A DNA stretch of 64,000 nucleotides from Butyrivibrio sp. INlla14 (GCF_900102515.1 NZ_FMVS01000004.1:124001-188000), one strand, 5' to 3'. Positions 17,506 to 27,703 are shown, counted from the first letter of the stretch. A program made the numbers and translations. The notes: generated by a model from the sequence alone, not told the origin.

Positions 17506-17519
17506 AAAGTATTATTTCC

Positions 17520-18563
17520 TCAACTCTTCAAGGCTTTTCTCTTCTGGATCATTACTACACTCTGGATCAGTAAGAATAAGCAAAGCATTGCGGCAACTGT
17601 AATTCCAGTCCACCATGCATCATCAAGTCCTGCTGTAGATACAATAGCCTGAATAGTACATAGTGACAGAACGCCAAACAATGTTCCGATGATATTTCCT
17701 ACGCCACCTGTCAGCATTGTTCCGCCGATGATAGAGGATGCGATGGCATTCATCTCCATGCCCATAGCGTGGCTGGCTGCACCTGAACCAACATGAAGGA
17801 AATAAACATATCCACCAATTCCTGCAAGTACGCTGCAGATCAGGTGTGACATAAACTTAGTCCTCTTAACGTTGATTCCAAGCATAAGTGCGCTCTGCTT
17901 GTTTCCTCCAACTGCATAAAAGCTTCTGCCAAGCTTGGTCCAGCGTAGTACCACAAACAATAATAGCACAATCACCAGCGCTACGATAACACCAATTTCT
18001 ACATAAGCAGGAACGTAGATGCCTTTTCTTGTATAGGATCCAAGGCCAGGTACATTTATTCTGGTATCCTTAAGGGCTACAAATTCCTGATTAGCAACGT
18101 TGAAAGGAGCTGTATTAACTATAGTTGTCATACCTCTTGCAAAGAACATTCCGGCAAGAGATACAATAAATGGCTGAATATCAAGGTAGGCAACTAAAAA
18201 TCCCTGAACTATTCCATATGCAAGTCCAATGCCAAGAGCTATCAGTATGGACACCGGAATTGATCCGCCATTAGGACTATCAAGATAAACTGCGCAGCAC
18301 ATTGAAACAAGTGCCACAACGCCTCCTACAGAGATATCAATACCACCGGTTATCATTACAATACTAAGTCCGCAGGAAGTTATGATAAGGGCTGCGTTTG
18401 CATTTAAGATGTTAAACAGCATCTGGGGCTTGGTAAATCCTCCGCCCTGAATAAAGATTGCTCCAAGATACATTACAAGAAATACGATAATTGTAATGGA
18501 CAGAAGCAGATTAGTATCATTTAGTCTTGTAAAAATGCTTTCTTTTTCGCCTGTCTTTTTCAT
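17520..18563 (-). CDS. Sugar ABC transporter permease (YjfF type)
   Basis: This 347-residue protein has about eight to nine membrane segments and the BPD_transp_2 signatures LIITSCGLSIVMITGGIDISVGG and AIASSIIGGTMLTGGVG. This class forms heterodimeric permeases for ribose, galactose and galactofuranose. It follows the other permease gene directly (adjacent stop and start) and precedes the second binding protein by 14 bases. Confidence 0.9.
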   Translation of the reverse strand: MKKTGEKESIFTRLNDTNLLLSITIIVFLVMYLGAIFIQGGGFTKPQMLFNILNANAALIITSCGLSIVMITGGIDISVGGVVALVSMCCAVYLDSPNGGSIPVSILIALGIGLAYGIVQGFLVAYLDIQPFIVSLAGMFFARGMTTIVNTAPFNVANQEFVALKDTRINVPGLGSYTRKGIYVPAYVEIGVIVALVIVLLLFVVLRWTKLGRSFYAVGGNKQSALMLGINVKRTKFMSHLICSVLAGIGGYVYFLHVGSGAASHAMGMEMNAIASSIIGGTMLTGGVGNIIGTLFGVLSLCTIQAIVSTAGLDDAWWTGITVAAMLCLFLLIQSVVMIQKRKALKS

Positions 18564-19634
18564 TTAAGCTGCCTCCTTTCTTGCTGGAGATAGCTTTTTT
18601 ATAAGTTTTCCACAGCCGTCTCTTACTGTTGGAGCTGAGAACACTACCAGGATGATAACAACAACTGCCTTGTATGCTGCAAGCGCATCTGACTGAACGT
18701 TAAGTGTATAAAGAGTTGTTGTCAGATACTGAATGATATAGGCGCCCAGGATTGATGCCCACATATTGAATTTACCACCGGAAAGAGCATTACCGCCAAG
18801 GGCAACAGCAAGGATTGCGTCCATCTCTATATCTTTTGCTATAACAGAATAGTTAATGGTTGAAAGTCTGCTGACCTTGATGAGTGCTGCAATTGCAACG
18901 CAGAGTCCCAGGATAACAAAGGCAAGTATCTTCATTGCTATAGGATTAATACCATTAAGCCTTGCAGACTTCTCGTTAATACCTACAGCCTGTGTATAGA
19001 GGCCAAGGTTTGTAAATTTGAGTAAAAGAGCTATCACAATAATACAACCAAGTGCGATGAACACGGTGGTTGGAATCGGTATTCCAGGTATTACTCCTCC
19101 AAAATATCCAAACTTTGGATCTGGAACGATAGGAAGCTCGTTGTGGTTGATCCATGCAGCAATTGATCTTCCTGCAGTAAATAGTATCAGCGTAGCAATC
19201 ATGGGCTGCACCTTAAATACCGCAACAAGTGTGCCGTTAAAGAGTCCGCAGGCTGCACCCACAAGGCAGGCCACAAAGAATGCCAAAAGAACCGAATGGG
19301 CATTTTCAGATGGACGTGCAACGCCGCCGCAGATTACTCTAAGCATAGCAGAACCTGCAATAGCAATGGTTGCGCCAACTGAAATATCCTGTCCGCCAGA
19401 AGCAGCTGTAACAAGTGTCATACCTATAGCCAGGATTGCAAGCTCTGAACCAAAGTCCAGAATTGTTATCAAGCTTCCTGAAAGAACTACGTTTCCTGCG
19501 TTGTTTACAACAAGTGTAGGTCTAAAAAATGAAGGATCATGTATCAAGTTTATGATTGTGAGAATTACAAGGGCGATTATTGGAATAAAGAGCTGATTGC
19601 TCACCGCCCTTATTATTATATTTTGTTTTTTCAT
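18564..19634 (-). CDS. Sugar ABC transporter permease (YtfT type)
   Basis: This 356-residue BPD_transp_2 permease has about nine membrane segments. Signatures are ILAIGMTLVTAASGGQDISV and AILAVALGGNALSGGKFN. It is the partner of the downstream permease; together they form the membrane channel. Its ATG overlaps the stop of the ATPase gene (ATGA). Confidence 0.9.
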   Translation of the reverse strand: MKKQNIIIRAVSNQLFIPIIALVILTIINLIHDPSFFRPTLVVNNAGNVVLSGSLITILDFGSELAILAIGMTLVTAASGGQDISVGATIAIAGSAMLRVICGGVARPSENAHSVLLAFFVACLVGAACGLFNGTLVAVFKVQPMIATLILFTAGRSIAAWINHNELPIVPDPKFGYFGGVIPGIPIPTTVFIALGCIIVIALLLKFTNLGLYTQAVGINEKSARLNGINPIAMKILAFVILGLCVAIAALIKVSRLSTINYSVIAKDIEMDAILAVALGGNALSGGKFNMWASILGAYIIQYLTTTLYTLNVQSDALAAYKAVVVIILVVFSAPTVRDGCGKLIKKLSPARKEAA

Positions 19635-21145
19635 GCCTTACTCTCCCCTGCTATAGTGCTCATGATCTTATTCTGTGTCAGGTCTTCGCCAGATAGTTCT
19701 CCTACAACTTTTCTGTCTCTCATGACAACAAGTCTTGAACACGTTCTAAGCATTTCATCCGTCTCAGAAGAAATGAAGGTTGCACTCATTCCTTCCTTGG
19801 CAAGCTCCAGTACGAGCTTTTGGATATCCACCTTGGTTCCTACGTCAATTCCCCTTGTAGGCTCATCAAGGATAATATATTCAGGGTGCATCAACAGCCA
19901 CCTTGCCAGGATAACCTTCTGCTGGTTACCACCAGAAAGAGACTTTATTGGTGTATCTGCAGAAGCAGTCTTTATGTTTAGCTTTTTGATGTACTCATCT
20001 GCAAACTTGTATGCCTGAGCCTTGCTAAATGGCTTAAAGAATCCGGTCAGGACCTGAAGTGCCAGAATTATGTTATCTTTAACTGACAAGTCACCAATTA
20101 TTCCATCGTTCTTTCTGTCCTCTGGAAGGTAGGCAATTCCGTTTTTCATGGCATCGATTGGCTTATTTATCTTTATATTTTTGCCATGCATTTTAACTGT
20201 TCCGCCCAGGACTCTGTCAGCACCAAAGATTGCTCTTACGCATTCGCTTCGGCCAGATCCTAAAAGTCCTGTGAATCCGTTTACTTCGCCCTTTTTGATA
20301 TAAAAATCAAATGGCTTGATTCCTGCTACGCTTTGAAGTTTTTCGGCCTCAAAGACTTTTTCCTCTTTATCTGGGCCACTGTAAGCTCCCTCTTCGCCCT
20401 TTATATCGGAGAGATCATCCATCTCTTTTCCCAGCATCTTAGCAACCAGCTGGACTCTAGGAAGATCCTTGATTTCATATTCACCAACGAGCTGACCATC
20501 TCTTAGAACTGTAATCTTGTCGCAGACTTCGTAAACCTGATCCAGGAAGTGTGTAACAAAGATGATTCCTACTCCCATGGCCTTTAGATCTCTCATAAGG
20601 CCAAAGAGCTTTTCAACCTCCTGCTCATCAAGTGAAGATGTCGGCTCATCCAAAATAAGTACCTTACAATCCATATCTACTGCCCTGGCAATTGCAACCA
20701 TCTGCTGAACCGCTATAGAGCAGTTAGCAAGCTGCTGTGTTGCCTTGGCAGGAATATCAAGCTTTTTCAGAAGAAGTGCTGCTTCTTCATTGATTTCCTT
20801 CCAATTGGTCAAACTTCCCTGAGTTCTTCCAATAAACATATTTTCCGCTACAGTCAGGTTAGGGCAAAGAGTTATCTCCTGGTAAACTGTACTAATACCA
20901 AGCCTCTGCGCATCCTGTGGCGAATGTATCTGGACTTCCCCTTTTCCCTGCAAGCTGATGGTTCCGCCATCCTTGCCATAAACTCCAGTTAGAACCTTGA
21001 TCAGAGTTGATTTTCCAGCGCCGTTTTCACCCATTAGAGCATGTATTTCTCCTTTGTTCAAAGAAAAATCCACGTTCTGGAGAGCTTTGACACCAGGGAA
21101 TTCTTTTTTTATACCCCGCATTTCCAACACTCTTGATTCTTCCAT
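19631..21145 (-). CDS. Sugar ABC transporter ATPase with two nucleotide-binding domains (YtfR/MglA type)
   Basis: This 504-residue tandem ATPase has the first Walker A at GENGAGKST (about residues 39-47) with Walker B VLILDEPTSSLDEQ. The second half has a degenerate Walker A, GLLGSGRSE, signature LSGGNQQKV and Walker B YIILDEPTRGID. One active and one degenerate site is normal for this family. It energises import by the two permeases encoded downstream. The gene is separated from the upstream binding-protein gene by a 241-base region full of hairpins. Confidence 0.92.
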   Translation of the reverse strand: MEESRVLEMRGIKKEFPGVKALQNVDFSLNKGEIHALMGENGAGKSTLIKVLTGVYGKDGGTISLQGKGEVQIHSPQDAQRLGISTVYQEITLCPNLTVAENMFIGRTQGSLTNWKEINEEAALLLKKLDIPAKATQQLANCSIAVQQMVAIARAVDMDCKVLILDEPTSSLDEQEVEKLFGLMRDLKAMGVGIIFVTHFLDQVYEVCDKITVLRDGQLVGEYEIKDLPRVQLVAKMLGKEMDDLSDIKGEEGAYSGPDKEEKVFEAEKLQSVAGIKPFDFYIKKGEVNGFTGLLGSGRSECVRAIFGADRVLGGTVKMHGKNIKINKPIDAMKNGIAYLPEDRKNDGIIGDLSVKDNIILALQVLTGFFKPFSKAQAYKFADEYIKKLNIKTASADTPIKSLSGGNQQKVILARWLLMHPEYIILDEPTRGIDVGTKVDIQKLVLELAKEGMSATFISSETDEMLRTCSRLVVMRDRKVVGELSGEDLTQNKIMSTIAGESKA

Positions 21146-21176
21146 AATTCCACCCTTTGCAAACTAGATTTCATTT

Positions 21177-21208
21177 AGAAAAATAGCGGTGCGGGGAGTC
21201 CGCACCGC
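21177..21208 (-). terminator. Attenuating terminator between binding-protein and ATPase genes
   Basis: A 9-bp stem, GCGGTGCGG with CCGCACCGC, loop of 5, is followed on the minus strand by TATTTTTCT. It probably ends part of the transcripts after the binding-protein gene, giving more binding protein than membrane complex. Confidence 0.7.
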
Positions 21209-21240
21209 ATGTTTTTCTCACTACTTTTTTCGTGATATAC

Positions 21241-21368
21241 GCATGTCTCCGTACTTCGTACTCTCGACATGCTACATACATTCGGAAATCGCCTATCGGC
21301 TTTTTTCCTCATGTATGTTCGGTCCTCAAGGTATCATTTATATGTCTGCAAGCAGCCATAAATGATAC
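21241..21368 (-). other. Cluster of three stem-loops in the transporter operon
   Basis: Inverted repeats form three further hairpins: GCATGTC (21241-21247) with GACATGC (21266-21272) enclosing GTAC-TTC-GTAC; ACATACAT (21274-21281) with ATGTATGT (21311-21318); and GTATCATTTAT (21331-21341) with ATAAATGATAC (21358-21368). None is followed by a T run. They probably act in mRNA processing or protect the upstream mRNA from decay. Confidence 0.6.
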
Positions 21369-21386
21369 TTTTCGTCCCTATATCAC

Positions 21387-22376
21387 TCAAATCCCGTAGT
21401 TATCCACATCATCCTGTGTGATAGTTGTTGCGTCGAAGCCCTTCTCGTCCATGATGATTGTCTTCTGTGAAAGTGTTCCGCCACTCTCAAGAGTCTTGAT
21501 GATGTCATCAATGTAGCTAGCCTGGAAAGGATTGCACTGTCCATCATAGTTCCAGTTCTGTGCAAGAAGTTCTTCAAGTGCCCACTTGTTGCAGTCAAAG
21601 CCCATAACAACAACGTCTTTGCCAACACCGTGTGAGATACCAGCTGCGTCAAGAGCTGCTACAGCGCCCTTAGCCATATCATCGTTCTCAGCATAGATTA
21701 CGTTGAACTTTTCACCAGAATCGATAACTGACTGAACGATCTGCTGTGCCTTCTCAGCGTTCCACTCAGCTGTCTGCTGCTTAACGATATTCCAGTTAGC
21801 TTCTGCAGATGCCTTAGCATCAAGAGCGCCACTACGTCCCTGCTGAGCAGCACTACCCATAACACCCTGGATATGGATTACGTTGTACTCAGAAAGGTTC
21901 TGGCTTGCAAGCCAGTCAACTGCTGTCTGGCCTTCCTTAGCCATATCTGAAACGATTGAAGCCTCATAGAGACTAGGATCAGCATCAATAGTACGGTCAA
22001 AAAGAATAACCTTTACGCCTGCATTCTGAGCATCCTTAAGAACTGAATCCCAGCCTGCTGTATCTGCTGCTGAAAGAAGAAGATAATCAACATCTTCCTG
22101 AATGAAGTTCTGAGCTGCCTGAATCTGCTCGTCGTTCTTTAAACTGTAGGCAAAAGAAGCATCATAGCCGTTTGCCTCTGTAAATTTAGCCTTGAGGTCA
22201 GCGTCATTAGCTGTACGATAGCCAGACTCGTTAGGGTCGTTGTTGATAATACCAACCTTGATAAGTCCATTTGCAGCTGCGCCTTCGCCAGAAGCTGCTG
22301 GTGCCTGTGATCCACAAGCAACAAGGCTCAGTGTCATGGCTGATGCCATAAGAATTGACAACACTTTCTTCATCAT
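21387..22376 (-). CDS. Sugar-binding lipoprotein of the ABC transporter (YtfQ type), first copy
   Basis: This 329-residue protein has a lipoprotein signal ending LVAC (Cys21) and a type I periplasmic-binding fold: VDYLLLSAADTAGWDSVLKDA, GVKVILFDRTIDADPSLYEA and VIYAENDDMAKGAVAALDAAG. This matches the galactofuranose/arabinose-binding group. It lies downstream of the YesM-type kinase gene (138-base gap) and upstream of the ATPase gene. A good AGGAGGATTA ribosome site precedes the ATG. Confidence 0.9.
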   Translation of the reverse strand: MMKKVLSILMASAMTLSLVACGSQAPAASGEGAAANGLIKVGIINNDPNESGYRTANDADLKAKFTEANGYDASFAYSLKNDEQIQAAQNFIQEDVDYLLLSAADTAGWDSVLKDAQNAGVKVILFDRTIDADPSLYEASIVSDMAKEGQTAVDWLASQNLSEYNVIHIQGVMGSAAQQGRSGALDAKASAEANWNIVKQQTAEWNAEKAQQIVQSVIDSGEKFNVIYAENDDMAKGAVAALDAAGISHGVGKDVVVMGFDCNKWALEELLAQNWNYDGQCNPFQASYIDDIIKTLESGGTLSQKTIIMDEKGFDATTITQDDVDNYGI

Positions 22377-22514
22377 AACAAATAATCCTCCTAAAAACTT
22401 TATTCTAGCCGGGCCTATTCCCTAGCTAAGAATAATTTTAGCCTTTAGGAGGAAAATTAACATGGAATTATAAATCAAAAATAGTTGATATTTTTATGAT
22501 TTTTTAAGATAGTT

Positions 22515-23843
22515 TCATTTTTTTACGGAATCGGTTAAGATTTTCGGCAAATGGATAACAACATCGGTACCTTTTCCAAGTTTGCTGTCAACCGTAATTC
22601 CATATTCATCACCAAAGTTAAGCCTTATACGCTCATTTACATTATAAAGCCCATAAATAGCAGTCTTATCAGGGTTATTCTTTATTATTCCTTCCCTGAC
22701 TTCCTTAAGGCGCTCTTCATCCATACCTGCGCCATCATCATGTACCTGAATTGTGAGCTCATCTTTGTTTTCAACGCCTGTAATTGTTATCTTACCGCCG
22801 CCTCTTCTGTTTTTTATCCCATGATATAGAGCATTTTCAACTATTGGCTGAATAGTGATCTTGGGAATACAGTAATCATAGATATCCTTGGCCACATTGA
22901 TCTCGTAAGTCAGAATATCCTGATACCTTACCTGCTGGATTTCCAGGTAACTTGTCACATGCTGAAGTTCCTCGCGGATAGTGACTATCTCTTTTCCCTT
23001 GTTAAGCGAAGCCCTGAAAAACTCAGACAAACTTCCTACCATGCTGACAACCTGCTTCTGATTGCCAGCTTCCGCAGACCAGACAATTGCATCAAGGGTA
23101 TTATATAGAAAGTGCGGATTTATCTGGGCCTGTAAAAGTTCAAACTCCGCTTTTCTAAGCTGTTTCTGCTCCTCCTTGACCTGATCCTCGATTGGCTTGG
23201 TGATCCAATTAGGCATCCAGAAAGATATCAGAGCTATGGCTGTCAGGATAGCCGCAAAGATAACGAGTGATATCTCAAGTGTCTTCATGAAAAGCTCTCT
23301 ATTTCTGCTTTGTGTCACCTGAAGCTGCCTATTCTCATAATAGATATATTCGTTGATTGTTTCCTGCAAAAGACCTGTCACTATCTGAACATCATTCTCC
23401 CAAATAGTGATATTGGCTTCATACTTATTACCATATTCCAGGTTTTCTTTGATCCTGTCAGTATAAGTCTCAAGGTTATTTAAGTATTTCTCCGCACTGG
23501 CAAGTCTCTTTTGATTATCATGAGTATCCGTGTAATCCTTAAGACCATCAACCACTTTTCTTGCATCCTGTAGAAGCGTTGGAAGATTTGAATCTTCCCA
23601 GGTCACGTTGCCTACAATCAAAAGATATGTCTCATAATCAAAGTCCTCTTTAAAATCCAGACTGAACTCACTAGCCGCAACTACGCTGTTTAGCATATCC
23701 TTGTATCTTTCGTTGGTCATCCAGAGCCCATGGAAAACATATATCATAAAAATGATATTGGGCAAAAGAATAAGCAGATAGGATATACGTATCTTGGTGG
23801 CCAGTTTAGACTCATGTTCTCTAGCTCTTTTACCAAAAATCAC
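22515..23843 (-). CDS. YesM-type sensor histidine kinase
   Basis: This 442-residue kinase has two membrane helices (about residues 20-42 and 180-205) around an extracellular sensing domain. The dimerisation motif is LQAQINPHFLYNTLDAIVW (phospho-His in PHF), the N box is PIVENALYHG, and the G boxes are VHDDGAGM and GLYNVNERIRL. The start is GTG 23843 with GGAGG 7 bases upstream, overlapping the regulator's stop. It presumably reports extracellular sugar availability to the YesN-type regulator to control the transporter downstream. Confidence 0.92.
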   Translation of the reverse strand: MIFGKRAREHESKLATKIRISYLLILLPNIIFMIYVFHGLWMTNERYKDMLNSVVAASEFSLDFKEDFDYETYLLIVGNVTWEDSNLPTLLQDARKVVDGLKDYTDTHDNQKRLASAEKYLNNLETYTDRIKENLEYGNKYEANITIWENDVQIVTGLLQETINEYIYYENRQLQVTQSRNRELFMKTLEISLVIFAAILTAIALISFWMPNWITKPIEDQVKEEQKQLRKAEFELLQAQINPHFLYNTLDAIVWSAEAGNQKQVVSMVGSLSEFFRASLNKGKEIVTIREELQHVTSYLEIQQVRYQDILTYEINVAKDIYDYCIPKITIQPIVENALYHGIKNRRGGGKITITGVENKDELTIQVHDDGAGMDEERLKEVREGIIKNNPDKTAIYGLYNVNERIRLNFGDEYGITVDSKLGKGTDVVIHLPKILTDSVKK

Positions 23844-25465
23844 TTTGCTGCCTCCATGCTCATCCCGCTTCTATACTGAGTTGTCGTAAGTCCCTGTGTT
23901 TTCTTGAACAAATATGAAAAATAGTGTGGATCCTTATAGCCCACGAGCATTGCAATCTCATTGCTCTTTTTGCTGGTGGTACTAAGAAGCTCTTTGGCCT
24001 GATCCATTCTATAATCCGTCAGATATTTTATAAAAGGCTGTCCTGTTTCCTGCTTAAATACAGCGCTTAGATGATTAGGAGAAAAGTTCACGTGTTCTGC
24101 AAGGATATTAAGAGACAGATCTTCCTCTCCATAATGCTGATAAATATAGGAAATAGCCTCTTTTATCATGTCGTGATACTTGCCGGAATTATTATTGTCC
24201 CTTATTTCTATGGCCTTTTTCAAAGTATCTGTGAGATATTCCTTGGTCCTTGCCTCATCTGCCAGGATTTCAGGGGTTGGAACCTCCATTTCGCTTCCCA
24301 GATCACTCTTTGAAACTCCAAGCTCGTTCTCAACAAAGTCATACACGCAAAAATACATGTCCATGGCTATATATTGCCTGAGCATAGTTGATCTAATGGC
24401 GCCAGGCCCCATACCATTAAAGAACTCCATGAGAAACACTTCTGTTTCTGAGCCGTCGCCTCTCCTTAAGAATTCTCTAATGTGCTTTCTATCTATATGT
24501 TTAGGATCGATTGCTGATAAAATCAGGTTCTCATTTACAGGCTGCAGAACCTCCTCTGATCCCATCAAAAATCCATTATCTGAAGTTAGATAGATGTGAG
24601 CGTAAGCTCTGCTGGCCCATCTAAAGGACTCAGGAATCTCAGTGATCCTGCTTGCGCACTGTCCCACTCCGCCAAAGTACCTGATGTGGCTATATTCAGA
24701 TATCATGGACTTTATGTCATCGACACACTTTGCTATAGCTTCGTTTATTACCTTGTCAGACTCTCCCTTGAACAAAAGAGCTATGCCCTCGATATTAAGG
24801 TCAAAGTAGACGGCGCCATATTTCTGCGCTATCTCACGGATTTTATTTTCAATTTCTATTACGCTGTCGGAATATTCAAAGGATTCATGTCTCGTTGACC
24901 AGAGCTTTAAAAGAACAAGATTGTAACAAGGGCCTGAAATATCGATACCAAGCTTTTTAGCCCCTTCAAGCAATTCTGAGAAGCTCTTGCCGCCTTTTAA
25001 CAGACTTCTAAAGAACTCCTGCTTATCAAGCTCAGTTCTTTCCTGCATTTCTGCTTCATAGCGCTTGGTTGCTTCTCTCTCCTGCTTCTTTTCCATAGCC
25101 CTTTGAGCCAGGGTGTCAACTTCCTTTAAAAGATTATCCCCACTTATAGGTTTACTAAGATAGCAAGAGACGCCTATTTTAATAGCCTCTCTTGCAAATT
25201 GAAAGTCCTCATATCCAGTTAAAAGAATTATCTCAATCCATGGAAATTCTGCCTTGATCAGGCGGCTAAGTGAAAGGCCGTCCATAAAAGGCATTTTGAT
25301 ATCAGTTATCACAATATCAGGCTGAGCCTTCTGTATCATGGAGTATGCAACCTCTCCATCAGAGGCCTCTCCACAAAAGTCATAGCCATGCGATTCCCAA
25401 TCAATATTATTCTTGATCCCCTCACGAACAACAAACTCGTCCTCAACAAGAAATACTTTAGTCAT
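23840..25465 (-). CDS. YesN-type response regulator with AraC output domain
   Basis: This 541-residue protein has an N-terminal receiver with phospho-acceptor Asp in DIVITDIKMPFMDG (about residue 54), a long middle region and a C-terminal double HTH of the AraC family: LSLNILAEHVNFSPNHLSAV and IAMLVGYKDPHYFSYLFKK. I chose ATG 25465 (GGGG 7 bases upstream); a TTG at 25483 is possible. It is the first gene of a regulator-kinase-transporter cluster and likely activates the sugar transporter. Confidence 0.91.
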   Translation of the reverse strand: MTKVFLVEDEFVVREGIKNNIDWESHGYDFCGEASDGEVAYSMIQKAQPDIVITDIKMPFMDGLSLSRLIKAEFPWIEIILLTGYEDFQFAREAIKIGVSCYLSKPISGDNLLKEVDTLAQRAMEKKQEREATKRYEAEMQERTELDKQEFFRSLLKGGKSFSELLEGAKKLGIDISGPCYNLVLLKLWSTRHESFEYSDSVIEIENKIREIAQKYGAVYFDLNIEGIALLFKGESDKVINEAIAKCVDDIKSMISEYSHIRYFGGVGQCASRITEIPESFRWASRAYAHIYLTSDNGFLMGSEEVLQPVNENLILSAIDPKHIDRKHIREFLRRGDGSETEVFLMEFFNGMGPGAIRSTMLRQYIAMDMYFCVYDFVENELGVSKSDLGSEMEVPTPEILADEARTKEYLTDTLKKAIEIRDNNNSGKYHDMIKEAISYIYQHYGEEDLSLNILAEHVNFSPNHLSAVFKQETGQPFIKYLTDYRMDQAKELLSTTSKKSNEIAMLVGYKDPHYFSYLFKKTQGLTTTQYRSGMSMEAAK

Positions 25466-25558
25466 AATGCTGCCCCGCTTCAAAAAGTCCCCCTCAGAAC
25501 TCTAAAGGTTATTTTATCACACCCTGACGGATTTACGACAGTCTTTTATTGCTAACTA

Positions 25559-27703
25559 TTATGATTCTTCTAATATCTTCATGCCGGTAATAAAGGCAAA
25601 GGGATAGACAAAAATCTTCTCCTTGCCAGAGTCAAACTCTACAGTAAACTTGGTGGGGATTTCATCATCATCATAGCTGACATCAGCGATCACGCCGGCG
25701 CCGTATTTATCTTGAATTATCCTCTCCCCGATTATTAACTGTTTAGGCACATTCCCAGAAGCCGCTCTTTTGGCTTCTGGTTTAACAAAGAGCGGCGAAG
25801 CCGCGATTTTGGGCTGATTTTTTGGCTTTTGCGTAACACTTGTTTTCTTATCTTTACTTGTAAGCTCTTTTACAAATGTAGAACCTTTGTCATCATATTT
25901 AAAGATTGTAAGCCTGTCTTTTGCCCTGGTCATTCCAACGTAAAAGATTCTGCGTTCTTCCTCAAAGTCCCTGATATCCTGAGGACTCGCCTTCTCAGTC
26001 TTTTTTATGGCCTTACTCGGAAAAACTCCATTCACAACATCCATCAGAATTACATTATCATACTCAAGTCCCTTACTGGAATGGATAGTTGACAGAATGA
26101 ATTTTGCGCCATAATCCGGCTCTTTTTCCGATATGATAAGTCGCAGTTCCTCCAATCTATCAAGGAAGGACTTTATGCTATCCTCTTTTTTGGCCAGCAT
26201 TTTCAGTATAAAGAGCTTATTCGTGTCAATATTGTTGGTTTTTAGATACTCTCCATAGCCCATAAACTTATCAAGTCTGTTTATTGCTTTATATGGAGAT
26301 TCTGTAGCCATATTCTTAAAATGCGTGCGCAGAGAGCGCAGATTACCTAACACTCTTTTATTTATGTCAATTTGTTCAGCCGCATCCAGGATCCCGCAAT
26401 GGCTATTATCCGCTATATAGCACATGGATTCAGCCTCTGGCTTCCTAAGATAGGTTTGAAACTTAAAATATATCTTCATGAAAAGCTCTGGATCAGCGGG
26501 CCTTAGAGCAAACTCCAGCATATTAGTCACATCAACTACAACTCTGTGGGTAAAAAAGCCCATGTCTGCACTCTTGATCCTATATGATATCCCTTCTCTC
26601 TCAAGAATATCCACAAGAGGAAGGGCACTTTCATTATCTCTATATAGTACAGCAGTCTGACAGTCTACATCCTGCGCCACTTTCAGAAGATAGCTGTACT
26701 GCGCTTCGCGGCTACTCATGGAAACAAGTCTGATATCACTTTCAGGTGCCTTAGTAGCGCACATATGCTTCTCATGCCTGCTCTTATTATTCTGAATAAA
26801 ATAGTCTGCCGCCTGAACAATCTTGGCGTTAGACCTGTAGTTTTTGTCCATTACAAGGACTTTTGCACCTGGATGCTCTTTTTCAAAGTTCAGTAGCGCA
26901 TCAGGATATGCCGCACGGAATCCATAAATACTCTGATCCTCGTCGCCTACCATAAAAAGATTCCCATCCTTGCCTGCTAGAAGAGCAATTATCATGTGCT
27001 GGATCTTGGAAGTATCCTGGGCTTCATCAACGCAGATATATCTGTATTCGTTCTGATAGTAAGAAAGAAGATCTTTTGACCCCTTCAGCATTCTGTAAGC
27101 GTAGATCATCTGATCATCGTAGTCCATAAGACTTCTTAACTTAAGCTCATTGTTATATAACTCATATATCTTATTAAGATCAATTCCCTGCTCTTTTCCT
27201 AATTCTTTTATCTCTTTTTCTGTAAGGCACATGTTCTTGCAGTAGGTTATAAGCGTGCGGATAGCCTTAATATCACTCTCTGTCGGGTACTCTTTTACCA
27301 CCTTAAGATAAATGTCCGTCAGGATCTTGCCTGTGATCTTCTCATCTGTAACCAGTTCAAAAGAGCTCTTTCCAATAAGTCTTCCGTAATGGGCTATAAT
27401 CTTGGCGCAGATGCCATTTATGGTACGAAATTCAAGCCTTCCGCTAAATTCACCGCCAAAAAGCTTTTCAAATCTTGAAGCCATATCCCTTGTAGCTGCA
27501 ACCGTGTATGTTAATGTCAAAATATGCTCTGGTGCTATTTTCTTACAATAGAGCATATATCCTAGCCTATTGACCAAAACTGTTGTCTTGCCGCTTCCTG
27601 GAACCGCCAGTAAAAGAACTGGTCCTTCCACTGTCTGCACAGCCTCTAGCTGCTGATCATTGAGACTCTGTCCGTATTTTGTGAAAAAATCTTTATCTGT
27701 CAT
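25559..27703 (-). CDS. UvrD/PcrA/Rep-family superfamily 1 DNA helicase
   Basis: This 714-residue SF1A helicase has a Q motif LNDQQLEAV, Walker A VPGSGKTTVLVNRLGYM (about residues 33-49), motif II VDEAQDTSK, motif III GDEDQSIYGFRAAYP, and later motifs ILSTIHSSKGLEYDNVIL and EEERRIFYVGMTRAKDRL. The C-terminal about 60 residues form a Tudor-like domain (DKYGAGVIADVSYDDDE), as in PcrA and UvrD. It unwinds DNA 3' to 5' in repair or replication restart. It stands alone, 94 bases upstream of the YesN gene. It is shorter in the 2B region than PcrA. Confidence 0.9.
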   Translation of the reverse strand: MTDKDFFTKYGQSLNDQQLEAVQTVEGPVLLLAVPGSGKTTVLVNRLGYMLYCKKIAPEHILTLTYTVAATRDMASRFEKLFGGEFSGRLEFRTINGICAKIIAHYGRLIGKSSFELVTDEKITGKILTDIYLKVVKEYPTESDIKAIRTLITYCKNMCLTEKEIKELGKEQGIDLNKIYELYNNELKLRSLMDYDDQMIYAYRMLKGSKDLLSYYQNEYRYICVDEAQDTSKIQHMIIALLAGKDGNLFMVGDEDQSIYGFRAAYPDALLNFEKEHPGAKVLVMDKNYRSNAKIVQAADYFIQNNKSRHEKHMCATKAPESDIRLVSMSSREAQYSYLLKVAQDVDCQTAVLYRDNESALPLVDILEREGISYRIKSADMGFFTHRVVVDVTNMLEFALRPADPELFMKIYFKFQTYLRKPEAESMCYIADNSHCGILDAAEQIDINKRVLGNLRSLRTHFKNMATESPYKAINRLDKFMGYGEYLKTNNIDTNKLFILKMLAKKEDSIKSFLDRLEELRLIISEKEPDYGAKFILSTIHSSKGLEYDNVILMDVVNGVFPSKAIKKTEKASPQDIRDFEEERRIFYVGMTRAKDRLTIFKYDDKGSTFVKELTSKDKKTSVTQKPKNQPKIAASPLFVKPEAKRAASGNVPKQLIIGERIIQDKYGAGVIADVSYDDDEIPTKFTVEFDSGKEKIFVYPFAFITGMKILEES

